Counted from the first letter of the stretch, positions 1-7,212 are shown. The stretch: 16,464 nt of DNA from Sutterella sp. (GCA_020025955.1 JAHHRF010000039.1:1-16464); one strand, 5' to 3'. Numbers and translations: made by a program. The notes: generated by a model not told the origin, from the sequence alone.

Positions 1-1
1 T

Positions 2-46
2 GATTTATCAGGCATTCGTGATGTGACCAACATCATTTGGCCCTAA
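2..46 (+). CDS. Possible C-terminal tail of a plus-strand gene (partial)
   Basis: The frame from base 2 is open for 14 codons (DLSGIRDVTNIIWP) and ends in TAA at 44-46. A convincing plus-strand intrinsic terminator starts 24 bases later, which is what one expects at the end of a gene. The rest of the gene lies outside the window and the tail is too short to assign to a family. If real, this gene is convergent with the sialyltransferase at 341-1504. The call rests mainly on the terminator; a chance open frame of this length is common. Confidence 0.3.
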   Translation, partial: DLSGIRDVTNIIWP

Positions 47-69
47 CGCCAGTACGCGCATCCAGGCTC

Positions 70-100
70 GGGATCTTCAAGCAAGAAGGTCCCGTTTTTT
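70..100 (+). terminator. Rho-independent terminator, plus strand
   Basis: A 9-bp stem (70-78 with 85-93, one T-G wobble) closes a 6-base loop and is followed by GTTTTTT at 94-100. This is the classical intrinsic terminator layout. It would end transcription of a rightward gene lying mostly left of the window. Confidence 0.75.
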
Positions 101-255
101 ATCGAGCTCTCCCTTCTAGGTGGAATGCTTCAATAACGCAATCACTGTGAAACGCAGTGAGATATTAACGATACGAGGCGACAGCTACCGCCTTTTAGAG
201 AAGCGCCGAGAGGGGCTTATCTCGAAGGAAGCTGAAGCGAAACCAACTTAACTAA

Positions 256-330
256 CTAAACGAAAGGCCATTCTAGCGAGCGGCCTCCTGAAACCAACCT
301 GTGCACTTTTAAACTGCGTTTGCTGTGCAT
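256..330 (-). CDS. Possible 24-residue peptide downstream of the second sialyltransferase
   Basis: On the minus strand an AGGAG sits 7 bases before an ATG (328-330), opening a frame of 24 codons to TAG at 256-258 (starts MHSKRSLKVHRL). The AGGAG overlaps the stop region of the upstream sialyltransferase. The same layout, TAGGA right after the transferase stop, precedes the RlmN-family gene after the other transferase copy. So this may be a truncated relic of a gene that once followed this copy. No family is recognisable and the predicted hairpin at 265-286 lies inside it. Confidence that it is translated is low. Confidence 0.25.
   Translation of the reverse strand: MHSKRSLKVHRLVSGGRSLEWPFV
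257..286 (-). terminator. Weak terminator candidate after the second sialyltransferase gene
   Basis: Read on the minus strand, AGGCC (286-282) pairs with GGCCT (269-265) around a 12-base loop, followed by TTCGTTT. The stem is short, the loop large and the T-tract interrupted, so this is only a candidate for ending the gene at 341-1504. Confidence 0.3.
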
Positions 331-340
331 TTTGACACTC

Positions 341-1504
341 CTAAGAAACAAACGTTTCATCCAGTATGCGTTCGAGGGCTTCAGGCGTCTCAGGAATATA
401 AACGTTGTCAGGCCACTTCGCTTTGATTCGCTCCAACAAGGCCTCTAAGGCGGGGCCACGGCTCACTACCGCATATTGAGGGTCCTCCTTAAATAAAGCA
501 CTCAAAAATACGGCTCGAATACCAGTCGTATTACCAAAAGCGAAAAGCGGCATCACTACAGCACTGGAAAAAACCGTCAACAAAAGAGCGGGGGCCGCCG
601 ACCGTCTACCATCCCATAACGCGCACTCAAACGGCACCGACGGTTGTGCCTGCACTACCGTTAACCCCTTCGCAAGGTAGTGCTCCGTTGCTTCAGCTGT
701 TTGCATCGGGTGAGGCAAGTAAAACAGCGAAGACTTTGTGGTAACTAAGCGTGCTTTAATTTGCTCAAGAAATCGATCTTTAAGCGTGATGTAAGTGTTC
801 CTTTCCCAACCAGGCACATTCGGACGGTGAAAACAGGGCATATACGCCCACTGGTCAAAAAAGTAACCGCCTCGGTTCACGCTGAGGATAGAGTCAGCAA
901 AGTGCTTCTTAAAGAGCGCTCGAACGTCAGCAAGCTCAGGAGCGTCAAGCTTCAAAAGCGGACGCTTTTCATAATCACCATCCGCTAAGTCAGGCTCAAA
1001 CAAATAAGCCGCCTTAACAGAACCATAAACCGAATGGATGCCTGTTAAATAAGACGCCAAGCCCTCATCGAGCCCATACAAAGTCACGTGCTTAACAGTT
1101 AGTCGCAGGTACTCAATTAAATCTTCCGTCAGTGTATCGGGACTGCCGTAATATACATCCACCATCGAGGTTTCTTGTTCAAGAAAATCGAGATTGGATA
1201 ATGCGTAAAACTCTTTAAACTTCTTACGCAACAACGAATAGCGCCATTTCGTCGCCCACGGTTCGGGCGCATAGCGACGCGTCCACTTCAAATAGCGCTT
1301 AATCCACTTCCCTGGACCTGATAAGTGCTGAGACGTAACAACTGCCTGAAATAACTCAGTCTCCTCTAAAAAGGTCTTCCATCGACGATCTTGCGAAAGG
1401 GCAGGCGCTAACACCAATAAGCTTTGCTGACTCGGGGATGCTACCTCAACCGCGAGTGCTGAGAGGATTTGTAGCATACTTCCGCACAGATAAAGGCGCA
1501 TCAT
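341..1504 (-). CDS. Putative GT52-type sialyltransferase, copy 1 (stand-alone)
   Basis: Predicted to transfer sialic acid from CMP-Neu5Ac to a surface glycan (LOS or capsule acceptor unknown). The 387-residue protein shows the landmarks of bacterial sialyltransferases. There is an N-terminal C-x-(S/T)-x-L-Q segment (CGSMLQ, about 7-12) like that of the Neisseria Lst family, a D/E-D/E-G motif (LDEG, 145-148), an HP motif (YLPHPMQ, 262-268) and a serine motif (TVFSSA, 310-315). There is no signal peptide or membrane segment, as usual for cytosolic GT52 enzymes. It is a paralogue of the gene at 3101-4264: over residues 161-200 the two agree at 32 of 40 positions. The frame offers two adjacent ATGs; the copy-2 start aligns with the second (1499-1501). 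No Shine-Dalgarno sequence is visible upstream, where the DNA is pyrimidine-rich, so expression is uncertain. Family assignment comes from motifs; acceptor and linkage cannot be read from the sequence. Confidence 0.75.
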   Translation of the reverse strand: MMRLYLCGSMLQILSALAVEVASPSQQSLLVLAPALSQDRRWKTFLEETELFQAVVTSQHLSGPGKWIKRYLKWTRRYAPEPWATKWRYSLLRKKFKEFYALSNLDFLEQETSMVDVYYGSPDTLTEDLIEYLRLTVKHVTLYGLDEGLASYLTGIHSVYGSVKAAYLFEPDLADGDYEKRPLLKLDAPELADVRALFKKHFADSILSVNRGGYFFDQWAYMPCFHRPNVPGWERNTYITLKDRFLEQIKARLVTTKSSLFYLPHPMQTAEATEHYLAKGLTVVQAQPSVPFECALWDGRRSAAPALLLTVFSSAVVMPLFAFGNTTGIRAVFLSALFKEDPQYAVVSRGPALEALLERIKAKWPDNVYIPETPEALERILDETFVS

Positions 1505-1597
1505 AAGAATAAGAGATAAGAAGGAACGTCAAGAATTTTGTGTCTAGGACAAATTAAAGGAGCAACGCAAGTAGATCTTTTTGTTTCTAACCAATTG

Positions 1598-1603
1598 ATT
1601 ATA
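1598..1603 (-). promoter_or_regulatory. Candidate -10 element for sialyltransferase copy 1
   Basis: The minus strand reads TATAAT exactly. It would give a transcript start near 1590 and a leader of about 85 bases. The -35 region at 16-18 bp is not recognisable (CTCAGT or similar), so the site would need an activator or may be chance in AT-rich DNA. Confidence 0.25.
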
Positions 1604-1796
1604 TCGTGTTGCCAGCTGTTACTGAGGGGACATGGCGAGCTGGTGGGAAGCCCCCTCTACAACAGCAACGTCACCTACGTGGCACCTTCGGATTGAATCC
1701 TGAATAAATTGTTCCTTGGAATCAGGAATTCTTGCATTGTCGCAGTCCACTTAGAAGACGCGCGTTTCCACGTTTCCGTCTGGGTATACCCCTCAC

Positions 1797-1818
1797 AATC
1801 TAAGGTTTTAATTAGATT
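1797..1818. repeat. AT-rich inverted repeat
   Basis: AATCTAA (1797-1803) and TTAGATT (1812-1818) are perfect 7-base inverted repeats with an 8-base spacer. On the plus strand they are followed by CTTTTCG. The low-GC stem makes a weak terminator; an operator or chance are alternatives. Confidence 0.3.
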
Positions 1819-2047
1819 CTTTTCGTCCGTCCTTAGCAACCTTAAAACTCTCCGATTGTTTGGAATGTAATCAGAGAGATGTTGAAAGAGTAAGCATGGA
1901 CTTTTTCGTTTCTGGGTCAGCTTTTACATTTCGGACTGGTTCGAGCCGACGACAAACCTTATTGTCGTTTGTGGACAGTTCTTGTTGTTGCAATTCATAT
2001 GTCCATTCTGGTCTTCTCCCCATCGCTACCTCATTCAACGCACTCGT

Positions 2048-3085
2048 TTATTCATCCTTTACATGACGAGCCCGAAGTTGACCACAGCCACCGTCCACAT
2101 CTTGTGCAGCAGAATCGCGTAACGTCGCCACAATGCCCGCTTCACGAAGGATCGTGACCAGACGACGACAATGCTCACGCTCTGGGCGCTGATAAGTGCT
2201 CCCTTCTACGGCATTGACCGGAATGAAATTCACCATGGCGTACTGACCTTGCAGTTTTTGCGCGAGAATGCGCATTTCTTCTTCACTATCATTGAGTCCA
2301 GCAATGAGTGTCCACTCATATTGAACGGGATAGCCCGAGAGCGTCCCCCATTCTCCAGCGTACGCTAACAATTCATCGACCGTTAAGCGCCCCGCTTTAG
2401 GCAACAAATCACGACGCTTTTCTTCCATCACCGTATGAAGGGATACAGCCAAGGCGGGACGAATAGGCATTGCTTTGAGCGCCTCAAAAAAGCGCTTATC
2501 GCCAACGCTTGAAATCACAAGATCCTTATGACCAAAGTCACCGTACTCCGCCAAGAAGCTCACGGTACTCAACACCGCTTTGAGATTATGGGAAGGCTCG
2601 CCCATCCCCATAAAAACGACCTTCTTCGTGTTGGGGCGAAGTCCTCGAGCGAGCGCAACCTGCCCCACGATTTCAGCGTCCGTTAACTGGCGAATCAAAC
2701 CGCCTTGCCCCGTCATACAGAATTTGCAGCCCACGGCACAACCCAATTGCGAGGAGACGCATACGCCACGACGCGGAAGCAAAACCGCTTCCACCGTCTT
2801 TTTGTCGGCCAAGGTGACCAATAGACGTTCACTTTGCTCTTCTGCCCCAGGGTGACGGGAACGAATCGTGGCAAAGCTTTCGAGCTTGGCACGAATGCGT
2901 TCTAGATTCGCTTCGATCGCTTTGGGCAATCGTTGCCCCTTGGGTAACGGCTCACCCCAGCCTTTTCGCCCCAGCCAGCATCGCCAAAGGTAGCGACAAT
3001 GCAGGGGCTTTGCTCCCAAATCAACGAGGGCAGATTCAAGCTCTGAGAGGGTAGTAGCAGCGATAAAGGGGTCAAGCAAAGACAC
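2048..3085 (-). CDS. RlmN-family radical SAM RNA methyltransferase
   Basis: Members of this family use S-adenosylmethionine, a [4Fe-4S] cluster and two catalytic cysteines to methylate C2 (RlmN; 23S A2503 and some tRNA A37) or C8 (Cfr) of adenosine. The 345-residue protein carries an N-terminal helical RNA-binding region (about 1-90) and the cluster motif CxxxCxxC at 116/120/123 (CAVGCKFC). A cysteine lies seven residues before the cluster (C109, equivalent to E. coli RlmN C118), MGMGEP is at 159-164, and a C-terminal cysteine (C334 in GGCGQL) corresponds to the methyl-carrying cysteine. All key residues are intact, so it should be active. The GTG start is 15 bp after the sialyltransferase stop, with AGGAA 12 bases upstream. 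RlmN is normally encoded elsewhere in betaproteobacteria, so this is probably a paralogue with its own target, although it could be the only rlmN of this genome. The family is certain; the target is not. Confidence 0.85.
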   Translation of the reverse strand: MSLLDPFIAATTLSELESALVDLGAKPLHCRYLWRCWLGRKGWGEPLPKGQRLPKAIEANLERIRAKLESFATIRSRHPGAEEQSERLLVTLADKKTVEAVLLPRRGVCVSSQLGCAVGCKFCMTGQGGLIRQLTDAEIVGQVALARGLRPNTKKVVFMGMGEPSHNLKAVLSTVSFLAEYGDFGHKDLVISSVGDKRFFEALKAMPIRPALAVSLHTVMEEKRRDLLPKAGRLTVDELLAYAGEWGTLSGYPVQYEWTLIAGLNDSEEEMRILAQKLQGQYAMVNFIPVNAVEGSTYQRPEREHCRRLVTILREAGIVATLRDSAAQDVDGGCGQLRARHVKDE

Positions 3086-3100
3086 GTTTAAAAGGTATTC

Positions 3101-4264
3101 CTAGGAGTCAAACATCTCGTCCAGTAAGCTCTGGAGCGCTTCAGGTGTTTCAGGAATATAAACGTTTTCAGGATACTTTGCTTTAATACGTTCCAATAAG
3201 CCTTTCAAGGCGTCATTGCCTTGTCCAGTGGCGTATTGAGGCACGTCACGGAATAGCTCACTTAAAAAGATCGCCCGAATCCCCCCGACATTCTCAAACG
3301 CTAATAAGGGCATCACCACAGCGCTCGAAAAAACCGTCATCAAACACAGCGGAATGTCCGAGTCGAAGCGATCCATTAAGGCACACTCAAAAGGCACAGA
3401 GGGCTTAGCCTCCAATAACGGAAAGCCCATCGCGCGATAGTGGTCCGTAGCCTCTTGGGTTTGCATAGGGTGAGGCAAGTAGTAAAGCGCCGTATGTTTT
3501 GCGACCGTAACCTTTTCAACGCCCTTTAAGAGTTGGTCTTTTCGCTGGATGTACGGTTGCTCATACCAACCTGGTTGCTGAGGATGGTAAAACCAAGGCA
3601 TAAATGTCCATTGGTCAAAAAAGTAAGCCCCCGCCCCAACATCAAGAATTGACGCCGAGAAGTGTTTTTTGAAAGTCGCTCGAACTTGAGCCAACTCCGG
3701 GGTATCAAGCTTTAAAAGTTGACGCTTTTCATAGTCGCCGTCCGCGAGCGCGGGCTCGAACAAATAGGCCGCCTGGATGTCACCAAAAACGGAAAACGTG
3801 TTCGTTAAGTAGGAGCCCAGCCCTTCATCAAGGCCAAACAGCTCAACATCGTCAAAATCCCTACGTGCGCCCTCAATGATGTCTTGCGTAAAGCCATCCG
3901 GGCTACCATAGAAAACCTCAACGTGATGGTGCTTGGAATTTCTCTCCCAAAGTTCTCCGTCTTTAAATCGAAGCGCTAATAAACGGTGACATAACTCCTT
4001 CTGCCATTTCGTCGCTACTGTTTGCGGGGCATATCGACGCGCCCACTTCAACAAACGATGAAGCACTCTAGCGTGATACTTCGGGAGTTCCTGTCCACAT
4101 AGAACGGATCGAAAAAGCTGTAACTCTTCGAGAAAAGCTTTCCACCGCCCATCGTTGGAAAACGCAGGCGCCAACGCGACTACCGAGTTTGCGCTGGGAT
4201 CTTCGACCTCTCTGGCTACGGCCGAGAGGACCTGCAACATCGTCCCACAAACATAAATACGCAT
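3101..4264 (-). CDS. Putative GT52-type sialyltransferase, copy 2 (in the neu operon)
   Basis: Predicted cytosolic enzyme moving Neu5Ac from CMP-Neu5Ac to a glycolipid or polysaccharide acceptor. The 387-residue protein contains CGTMLQ (6-11), similar to the start of Neisseria Lst-type transferases. It also has LDEG (145-148, the D/E-D/E-G catalytic motif), LPHPMQ (263-268, the HP motif binding CMP) and TVFSSA (310-315, serine motif), all in the order expected for GT52. Its ATG overlaps the neuA stop by one base (TAATG), so translation is coupled to neuA, and AAGGA lies just upstream. That coupling to CMP-sialic acid synthetase strongly supports the functional call. The copy at 341-1504 is a close paralogue. 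GT38-like polysialyltransferases share the D/E-D/E-G and HP motifs, but the N-terminal C-x-T-x-L-Q signature favours GT52. The acceptor cannot be inferred. Confidence 0.8.
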   Translation of the reverse strand: MRIYVCGTMLQVLSAVAREVEDPSANSVVALAPAFSNDGRWKAFLEELQLFRSVLCGQELPKYHARVLHRLLKWARRYAPQTVATKWQKELCHRLLALRFKDGELWERNSKHHHVEVFYGSPDGFTQDIIEGARRDFDDVELFGLDEGLGSYLTNTFSVFGDIQAAYLFEPALADGDYEKRQLLKLDTPELAQVRATFKKHFSASILDVGAGAYFFDQWTFMPWFYHPQQPGWYEQPYIQRKDQLLKGVEKVTVAKHTALYYLPHPMQTQEATDHYRAMGFPLLEAKPSVPFECALMDRFDSDIPLCLMTVFSSAVVMPLLAFENVGGIRAIFLSELFRDVPQYATGQGNDALKGLLERIKAKYPENVYIPETPEALQSLLDEMFDS

Positions 4265-4959
4265 TACAAGGCCAATTCCTTTTGAAGGGCTTGTGCCACC
4301 ATTAAATCAATCGGCTCATCAATATCTAACCCGTATAGCGCATCCATTACATAAGCGTGCGGATTGTCATTGAGGCTAACAAAGGGCTTTTCATAGTCCT
4401 CAATAGGATTAATGTAGAGCGCGCCATTGACTTTGTAGACCGTTGAAAACTCTTGACGGCGACGGGTGCTGCCACCCTCTAAGATCGGAGTCAATGTTCC
4501 ATCAACCATCGTGCGCAGGAGTACCGGGTGGTCTTTACTGGGCGAAACCGAGACCAGCCCTTTGCAACCCCCGTCCAAATAAGTTTGAAAGGCCTCTTCA
4601 ATATGCTTAATTTGTAAAAACGGCGACGTCGGCTGAATGAGGATCACGTCGTCAAACGTCTCCCCTGCTTCTTTCATTACACGTACCGTATGCGCAATCG
4701 CATCAAACGACTTGGCCGTATCCGAAGCTAACTCAGGAGGACGTAAACCAGGAACCAAGGCTCCGAATTGACGAGCCACCTCGGCAATTTCTTCAGAGTC
4801 CGTACTCACAACCACGGTTGAATTGAGCTTTGCCTTGATGGCGGCTCTTAAACTCCACGCGATCAGAGGCAGTCCCGCCAAAGGGGTAATGTTTTTCTTC
4901 GGGATCCCTTTACTACCCCCGCGGGCAGGAATCACAATTAATACTCGTCGCTGGGTCAT
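4264..4959 (-). CDS. neuA: N-acylneuraminate cytidylyltransferase (CMP-sialic acid synthetase)
   Basis: Activates sialic acid with CTP to CMP-Neu5Ac, the donor for the sialyltransferase encoded immediately downstream. The 231 residues match the usual single-domain bacterial enzyme. The nucleotide-binding motif IPARGGSKGIPKKN is at 10-23, LRPPELASDT is near 72-81, and the C-terminal DIDEPIDL acidic motif resembles the DIDTELD of meningococcal NeuA. The start overlaps the neuC stop by 4 bp, with AAAGG upstream; the stop overlaps the next start by 1 bp. It could in principle accept a related nonulosonic acid such as legionaminic acid, but the neuB and neuC partners favour Neu5Ac. Confidence 0.92.
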   Translation of the reverse strand: MTQRRVLIVIPARGGSKGIPKKNITPLAGLPLIAWSLRAAIKAKLNSTVVVSTDSEEIAEVARQFGALVPGLRPPELASDTAKSFDAIAHTVRVMKEAGETFDDVILIQPTSPFLQIKHIEEAFQTYLDGGCKGLVSVSPSKDHPVLLRTMVDGTLTPILEGGSTRRRQEFSTVYKVNGALYINPIEDYEKPFVSLNDNPHAYVMDALYGLDIDEPIDLMVAQALQKELAL

Positions 4960-6095
4960 TGCGAAACCTTTAAACGTTTTTGAGTGGAGGTTTCCCAGAA
5001 CTGCGCTTTAGTAATCACATCCATAAAGCGTTCATCAGAACGACCATCCCCCCAAGGAGCGGCATCGTAATGACGGTCCGTTAAATCCGTCATTGCTTTC
5101 AAGATGGCATCTTTTTCAAAGGGCACATGGACTAAGTTTTTCAATGCTTCTAACTGATAACGCCCATGTTGACGAGAGCCAATATCCACGGAAGGAAGAC
5201 CGTAGACGCACGCTTCTCGAACGCCCGCACTCGAGTTGCCCGCCATCACTTCTGCATGAGCGATAAGCGTTAAGAACGATTCAAATCGCATAGAAGGGAA
5301 AAGTCGGAAACGGGGGTGATTTTGAAGACGCTTGTACTCTTGCAAGATGAACTCATGACCGTGGTCATTATTGGGATAAATCACCACCCAGTTTTTCTCG
5401 GAAGCCAACAAGGCATCGACGAAGATTCGTGCTTGCTCAGGTGTCTCATCAAACTCTGAGGTCACAGGATGAAGGAGCGCCACGCCATAAACATCAAAAG
5501 GAATTTGATAATGGCTCATAACAGGAGCTAACGGTGCATCGGCAGCGCTTGCCATGGCATCCATATCAGGCGAACCAATTACAAAAACACGACTGGGATC
5601 CTCGCCTAACGAAAGCAAGCAATCACGCGCCTCTTCGTTGGCGACGAAATGTTCATTGGCTAACTTCGTGATCGAGTGGCGCAGGGCTTCGTCAATCGTC
5701 CCCGTAATTTCTCCACCCTCAATATGCGCCAAACGCACATTACTGAGCGCAGCAACCAGGGCACCAGCCATCGGCTCCAGTCGATCGCCGTGAACCACAA
5801 CCATGTCAGGCTTGATCCAATTCACATAGCGCGTAAAGCTATCAACAATGCGCCCCAATCGAAGGCTCATCGTCGGGCTATCAGAGTGACTCGATACGTC
5901 AACATAGACGTTTTTCACGCCTAAGCGTTCCACCTCTTTGTACGTACTGCCATGAATTTCAGATAAATGCATGCCCGTCACGTAAACAAAAAGTTCAAAG
6001 TTAGGGTCCGCTTCTAATGCCAACATCAAAGAGCGCACCTTCCCAAAGTCGGCGCGCGTCCCCGTTAAGAAGACGATTCGTTTCGGCGTTGTCAT
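4956..6095 (-). CDS. neuC: UDP-N-acetylglucosamine 2-epimerase (hydrolysing)
   Basis: Converts UDP-GlcNAc to ManNAc and UDP, the committed step to sialic acid. The 379-residue protein has the WecB/NeuC epimerase fold signatures: GTRADFGK (12-19), HGDRLEP (102-108, with D104), HIEGGE (124-129, E126), TIDE (133-136, D135), LLHPVT (207-212, H209) and GNSSAGVREA (286-295). These include the acid/base residues known from the family. By sequence style (TGTRADFGK, SSAGVREA, and a C-terminal W-x-x-S/T-x-Q-K-R) it follows the meningococcal SiaA branch rather than E. coli K1 NeuC. The related LegG enzymes act on diNAcBac derivatives. None of the other legionaminic acid genes is here, so the Neu5Ac route is preferred. 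AAGGA lies 5 bases before the ATG, which overlaps the neuB stop by 4 bp. Confidence 0.9.
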   Translation of the reverse strand: MTTPKRIVFLTGTRADFGKVRSLMLALEADPNFELFVYVTGMHLSEIHGSTYKEVERLGVKNVYVDVSSHSDSPTMSLRLGRIVDSFTRYVNWIKPDMVVVHGDRLEPMAGALVAALSNVRLAHIEGGEITGTIDEALRHSITKLANEHFVANEEARDCLLSLGEDPSRVFVIGSPDMDAMASAADAPLAPVMSHYQIPFDVYGVALLHPVTSEFDETPEQARIFVDALLASEKNWVVIYPNNDHGHEFILQEYKRLQNHPRFRLFPSMRFESFLTLIAHAEVMAGNSSAGVREACVYGLPSVDIGSRQHGRYQLEALKNLVHVPFEKDAILKAMTDLTDRHYDAAPWGDGRSDERFMDVITKAQFWETSTQKRLKVSQ

Positions 6096-7150
6096 TGGAG
6101 TCCTTCTTGGATCATCTCGACCGAGACATGCTCATCATTACCAATGTCGCACGCGGCCGTTTTACCCAAAACCTCTTCATAGCGCTCTGCCAGAAGGGGA
6201 CCCGTACCCGGGCGCTTCACCCAGATATTGTCCTTCGTAAAGGGTTCGCCCTTTTTAATCGGTTTAATGGTGACGATGGTGGCAAAGGCAAAGTCGATCG
6301 TTACCTGTTCTTCCGGCAACGCGGCTTTGCTCCCGCCTTGCATTAAGGGGATATCGTGGGCGGCCTGAACCAATTCGCCCAACGCACGTTCATCCATCGA
6401 ACAAACGATATCGGGCCCCTGACGATCCATCGTATCCGTATAGTGACGTTCCACCAAGGAGGCGCCCAGCGCAATGGCGGCCATACAGGCGGCGTTACTT
6501 TGCGTATGGTCAGATAAGCCGACCGGCACCCCAGGGAACGCTTCCATTAAGGACTGCATCGCCCCTAATCGAACTTGATGCGGTTGCGTCGGATAAAGAT
6601 TCGTGGTGTGCATTAAAGCGTAGGGGACACCGCGACGCTCAAGAATAGAAACGGTTTTTTCAACCGCTCGTAAGTCATTCATCCCCGTCGAGACAATCAT
6701 GGGCTTACCAAACGAAGCCACATGGTCAATCAACGGATGATTGTTCATTTCCCCCGAACCAATCTTGTAAGCCTGCACACCAAAGCGCTCAAGGCGCTCG
6801 GCCGCAGCTCGAGAAAACGGCGTACTTAAGAAAATCATCCCTAAGGATTCGACATAGCGCTTGAATTCGAGTTCTTCCTCTTCATTCAAGGCGCAACGCG
6901 CCATGATGTCGTAGATGGAGACGTCAGCGTTCCCAGGAATAACCTTTCGGGCGGCCTGACTCATTTCATCTTCTACGATGTGAGTTTGATGCTTAATGAG
7001 CTTCGCGCCTGCACGAGAGGCCGACAGCGCCATCGCTTTGGCAACCTCTAACGAACCGTTATGGTTAATTCCGATTTCAGGGATCACTAAAGGAGAGTTT
7101 GGCGAAACGAGCAACTCGCCAAGGTTGAAGGTTTTTTCCATCATGAGCAT
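6092..7150 (-). CDS. neuB: N-acetylneuraminate synthase
   Basis: Condenses ManNAc with phosphoenolpyruvate to Neu5Ac. The N-terminal TIM barrel shows PEIGINHNGS (about 24-33), KHQTHIVEDEMS (53-64), IPGNADVSIYDIM (71-83), the metal-ligand segment SDHT (213-216) and ERHYTD (233-238). A C-terminal SAF (antifreeze-like) domain follows from about 285, with the KRPGTG loop that contributes an Arg to the neighbouring active site. The KHQTH, VIPGNADVSIY and CALNEE strings are like meningococcal SiaC. Length is normal. It is the first gene of the cassette. Three close in-frame ATGs (7150, 7144, 7141) compete and none has a clear Shine-Dalgarno sequence, so the exact start is unsure. A good promoter candidate lies 35-62 bp upstream. 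Confidence 0.93.
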   Translation of the reverse strand: MLMMEKTFNLGELLVSPNSPLVIPEIGINHNGSLEVAKAMALSASRAGAKLIKHQTHIVEDEMSQAARKVIPGNADVSIYDIMARCALNEEEELEFKRYVESLGMIFLSTPFSRAAAERLERFGVQAYKIGSGEMNNHPLIDHVASFGKPMIVSTGMNDLRAVEKTVSILERRGVPYALMHTTNLYPTQPHQVRLGAMQSLMEAFPGVPVGLSDHTQSNAACMAAIALGASLVERHYTDTMDRQGPDIVCSMDERALGELVQAAHDIPLMQGGSKAALPEEQVTIDFAFATIVTIKPIKKGEPFTKDNIWVKRPGTGPLLAERYEEVLGKTAACDIGNDEHVSVEMIQEGLQ

Positions 7151-7184
7151 TCAACAAAAAGGGTAGGGGTGAAGTAATTTGATT

Positions 7185-7212
7185 ATTGTAATTATAAAAC
7201 TTCAACACTCAA
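7185..7212 (-). promoter_or_regulatory. Candidate sigma-70 promoter of the neu cassette
   Basis: On the minus strand TTGAGT (7212-7207) and TACAAT (7190-7185) are separated by 16 bp in a strikingly AT-rich 83-bp gap; the transcript would start near 7178, 28 bp before neuB. A second -10-like word, TATAAT, overlaps at 7196-7191 without a matching -35. No operator is evident. Confidence 0.55.

Larger units (their letters stand above)
101..340. other. Non-coding gap between convergent genes
   Basis: No convincing gene was found. The stretch holds two small inverted repeats (TCACTG at 142-147 with CAGTGA at 155-160; CGAGA at 207-211 with TCTCG at 220-224), a weak minus-strand terminator candidate (257-286) and a possible 24-codon minus-strand peptide (256-330). 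Nothing here resembles a known RNA or mobile element. Confidence 0.4.
1505..2047. other. 543-bp gap between the RlmN-family gene and transferase copy 1
   Basis: No convincing gene. On the minus strand the frame of the RlmN-family gene stays open after its stop codon until TGA at 1871-1873; within it an ATG at 2021-2023 would give a 50-residue peptide (starts MGRRPEWTYELQQQ) without recognisable family. A perfect consensus -10 (TATAAT, minus strand, 1598-1603) lies 94 bp before copy 1 but has no good -35. An AT-rich inverted repeat occurs at 1797-1818. The 11-base word TTTTGTGTCTA at 1536-1546 recurs at 16425-16435. The stretch may be decayed mobile-element DNA, but no transposase domain could be read. 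Confidence 0.35.

Noticed and set aside
761..988. Plus-strand open frame over sialyltransferase copy 1
   Set aside because: Antisense shadow of a gene with clear motifs on the minus strand; no ribosome binding site or recognisable domain. The same applies to the other plus-strand frames over known genes.
1700..1740. Imperfect inverted repeat GAATCCTGA / TCAGGAATTC as an insertion-sequence end
   Set aside because: The arms differ by an inserted base, no transposase is present and no target duplication could be found.
1860..2157. Two plus-strand open frames in and beside the 543-bp gap
   Set aside because: Short, low-complexity translations without family or ribosome binding site; the second runs into the RlmN-family gene in antisense.
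341..4264. Polysialyltransferase (GT38) identity for the two transferases
   Set aside because: GT38 shares the D/E-D/E-G and HP motifs, but the N-terminal C-x-(S/T)-x-L-Q and the TVFSSA segment fit GT52 better.
4956..7150. Reading neuB-neuC-neuA as a legionaminic acid pathway
   Set aside because: NeuC resembles LegG in places, but NeuB and NeuC carry meningococcal-type Neu5Ac strings and none of the dehydratase, aminotransferase or acetyltransferase genes needed for legionaminic acid is present. It is not fully excluded, since these could lie elsewhere.
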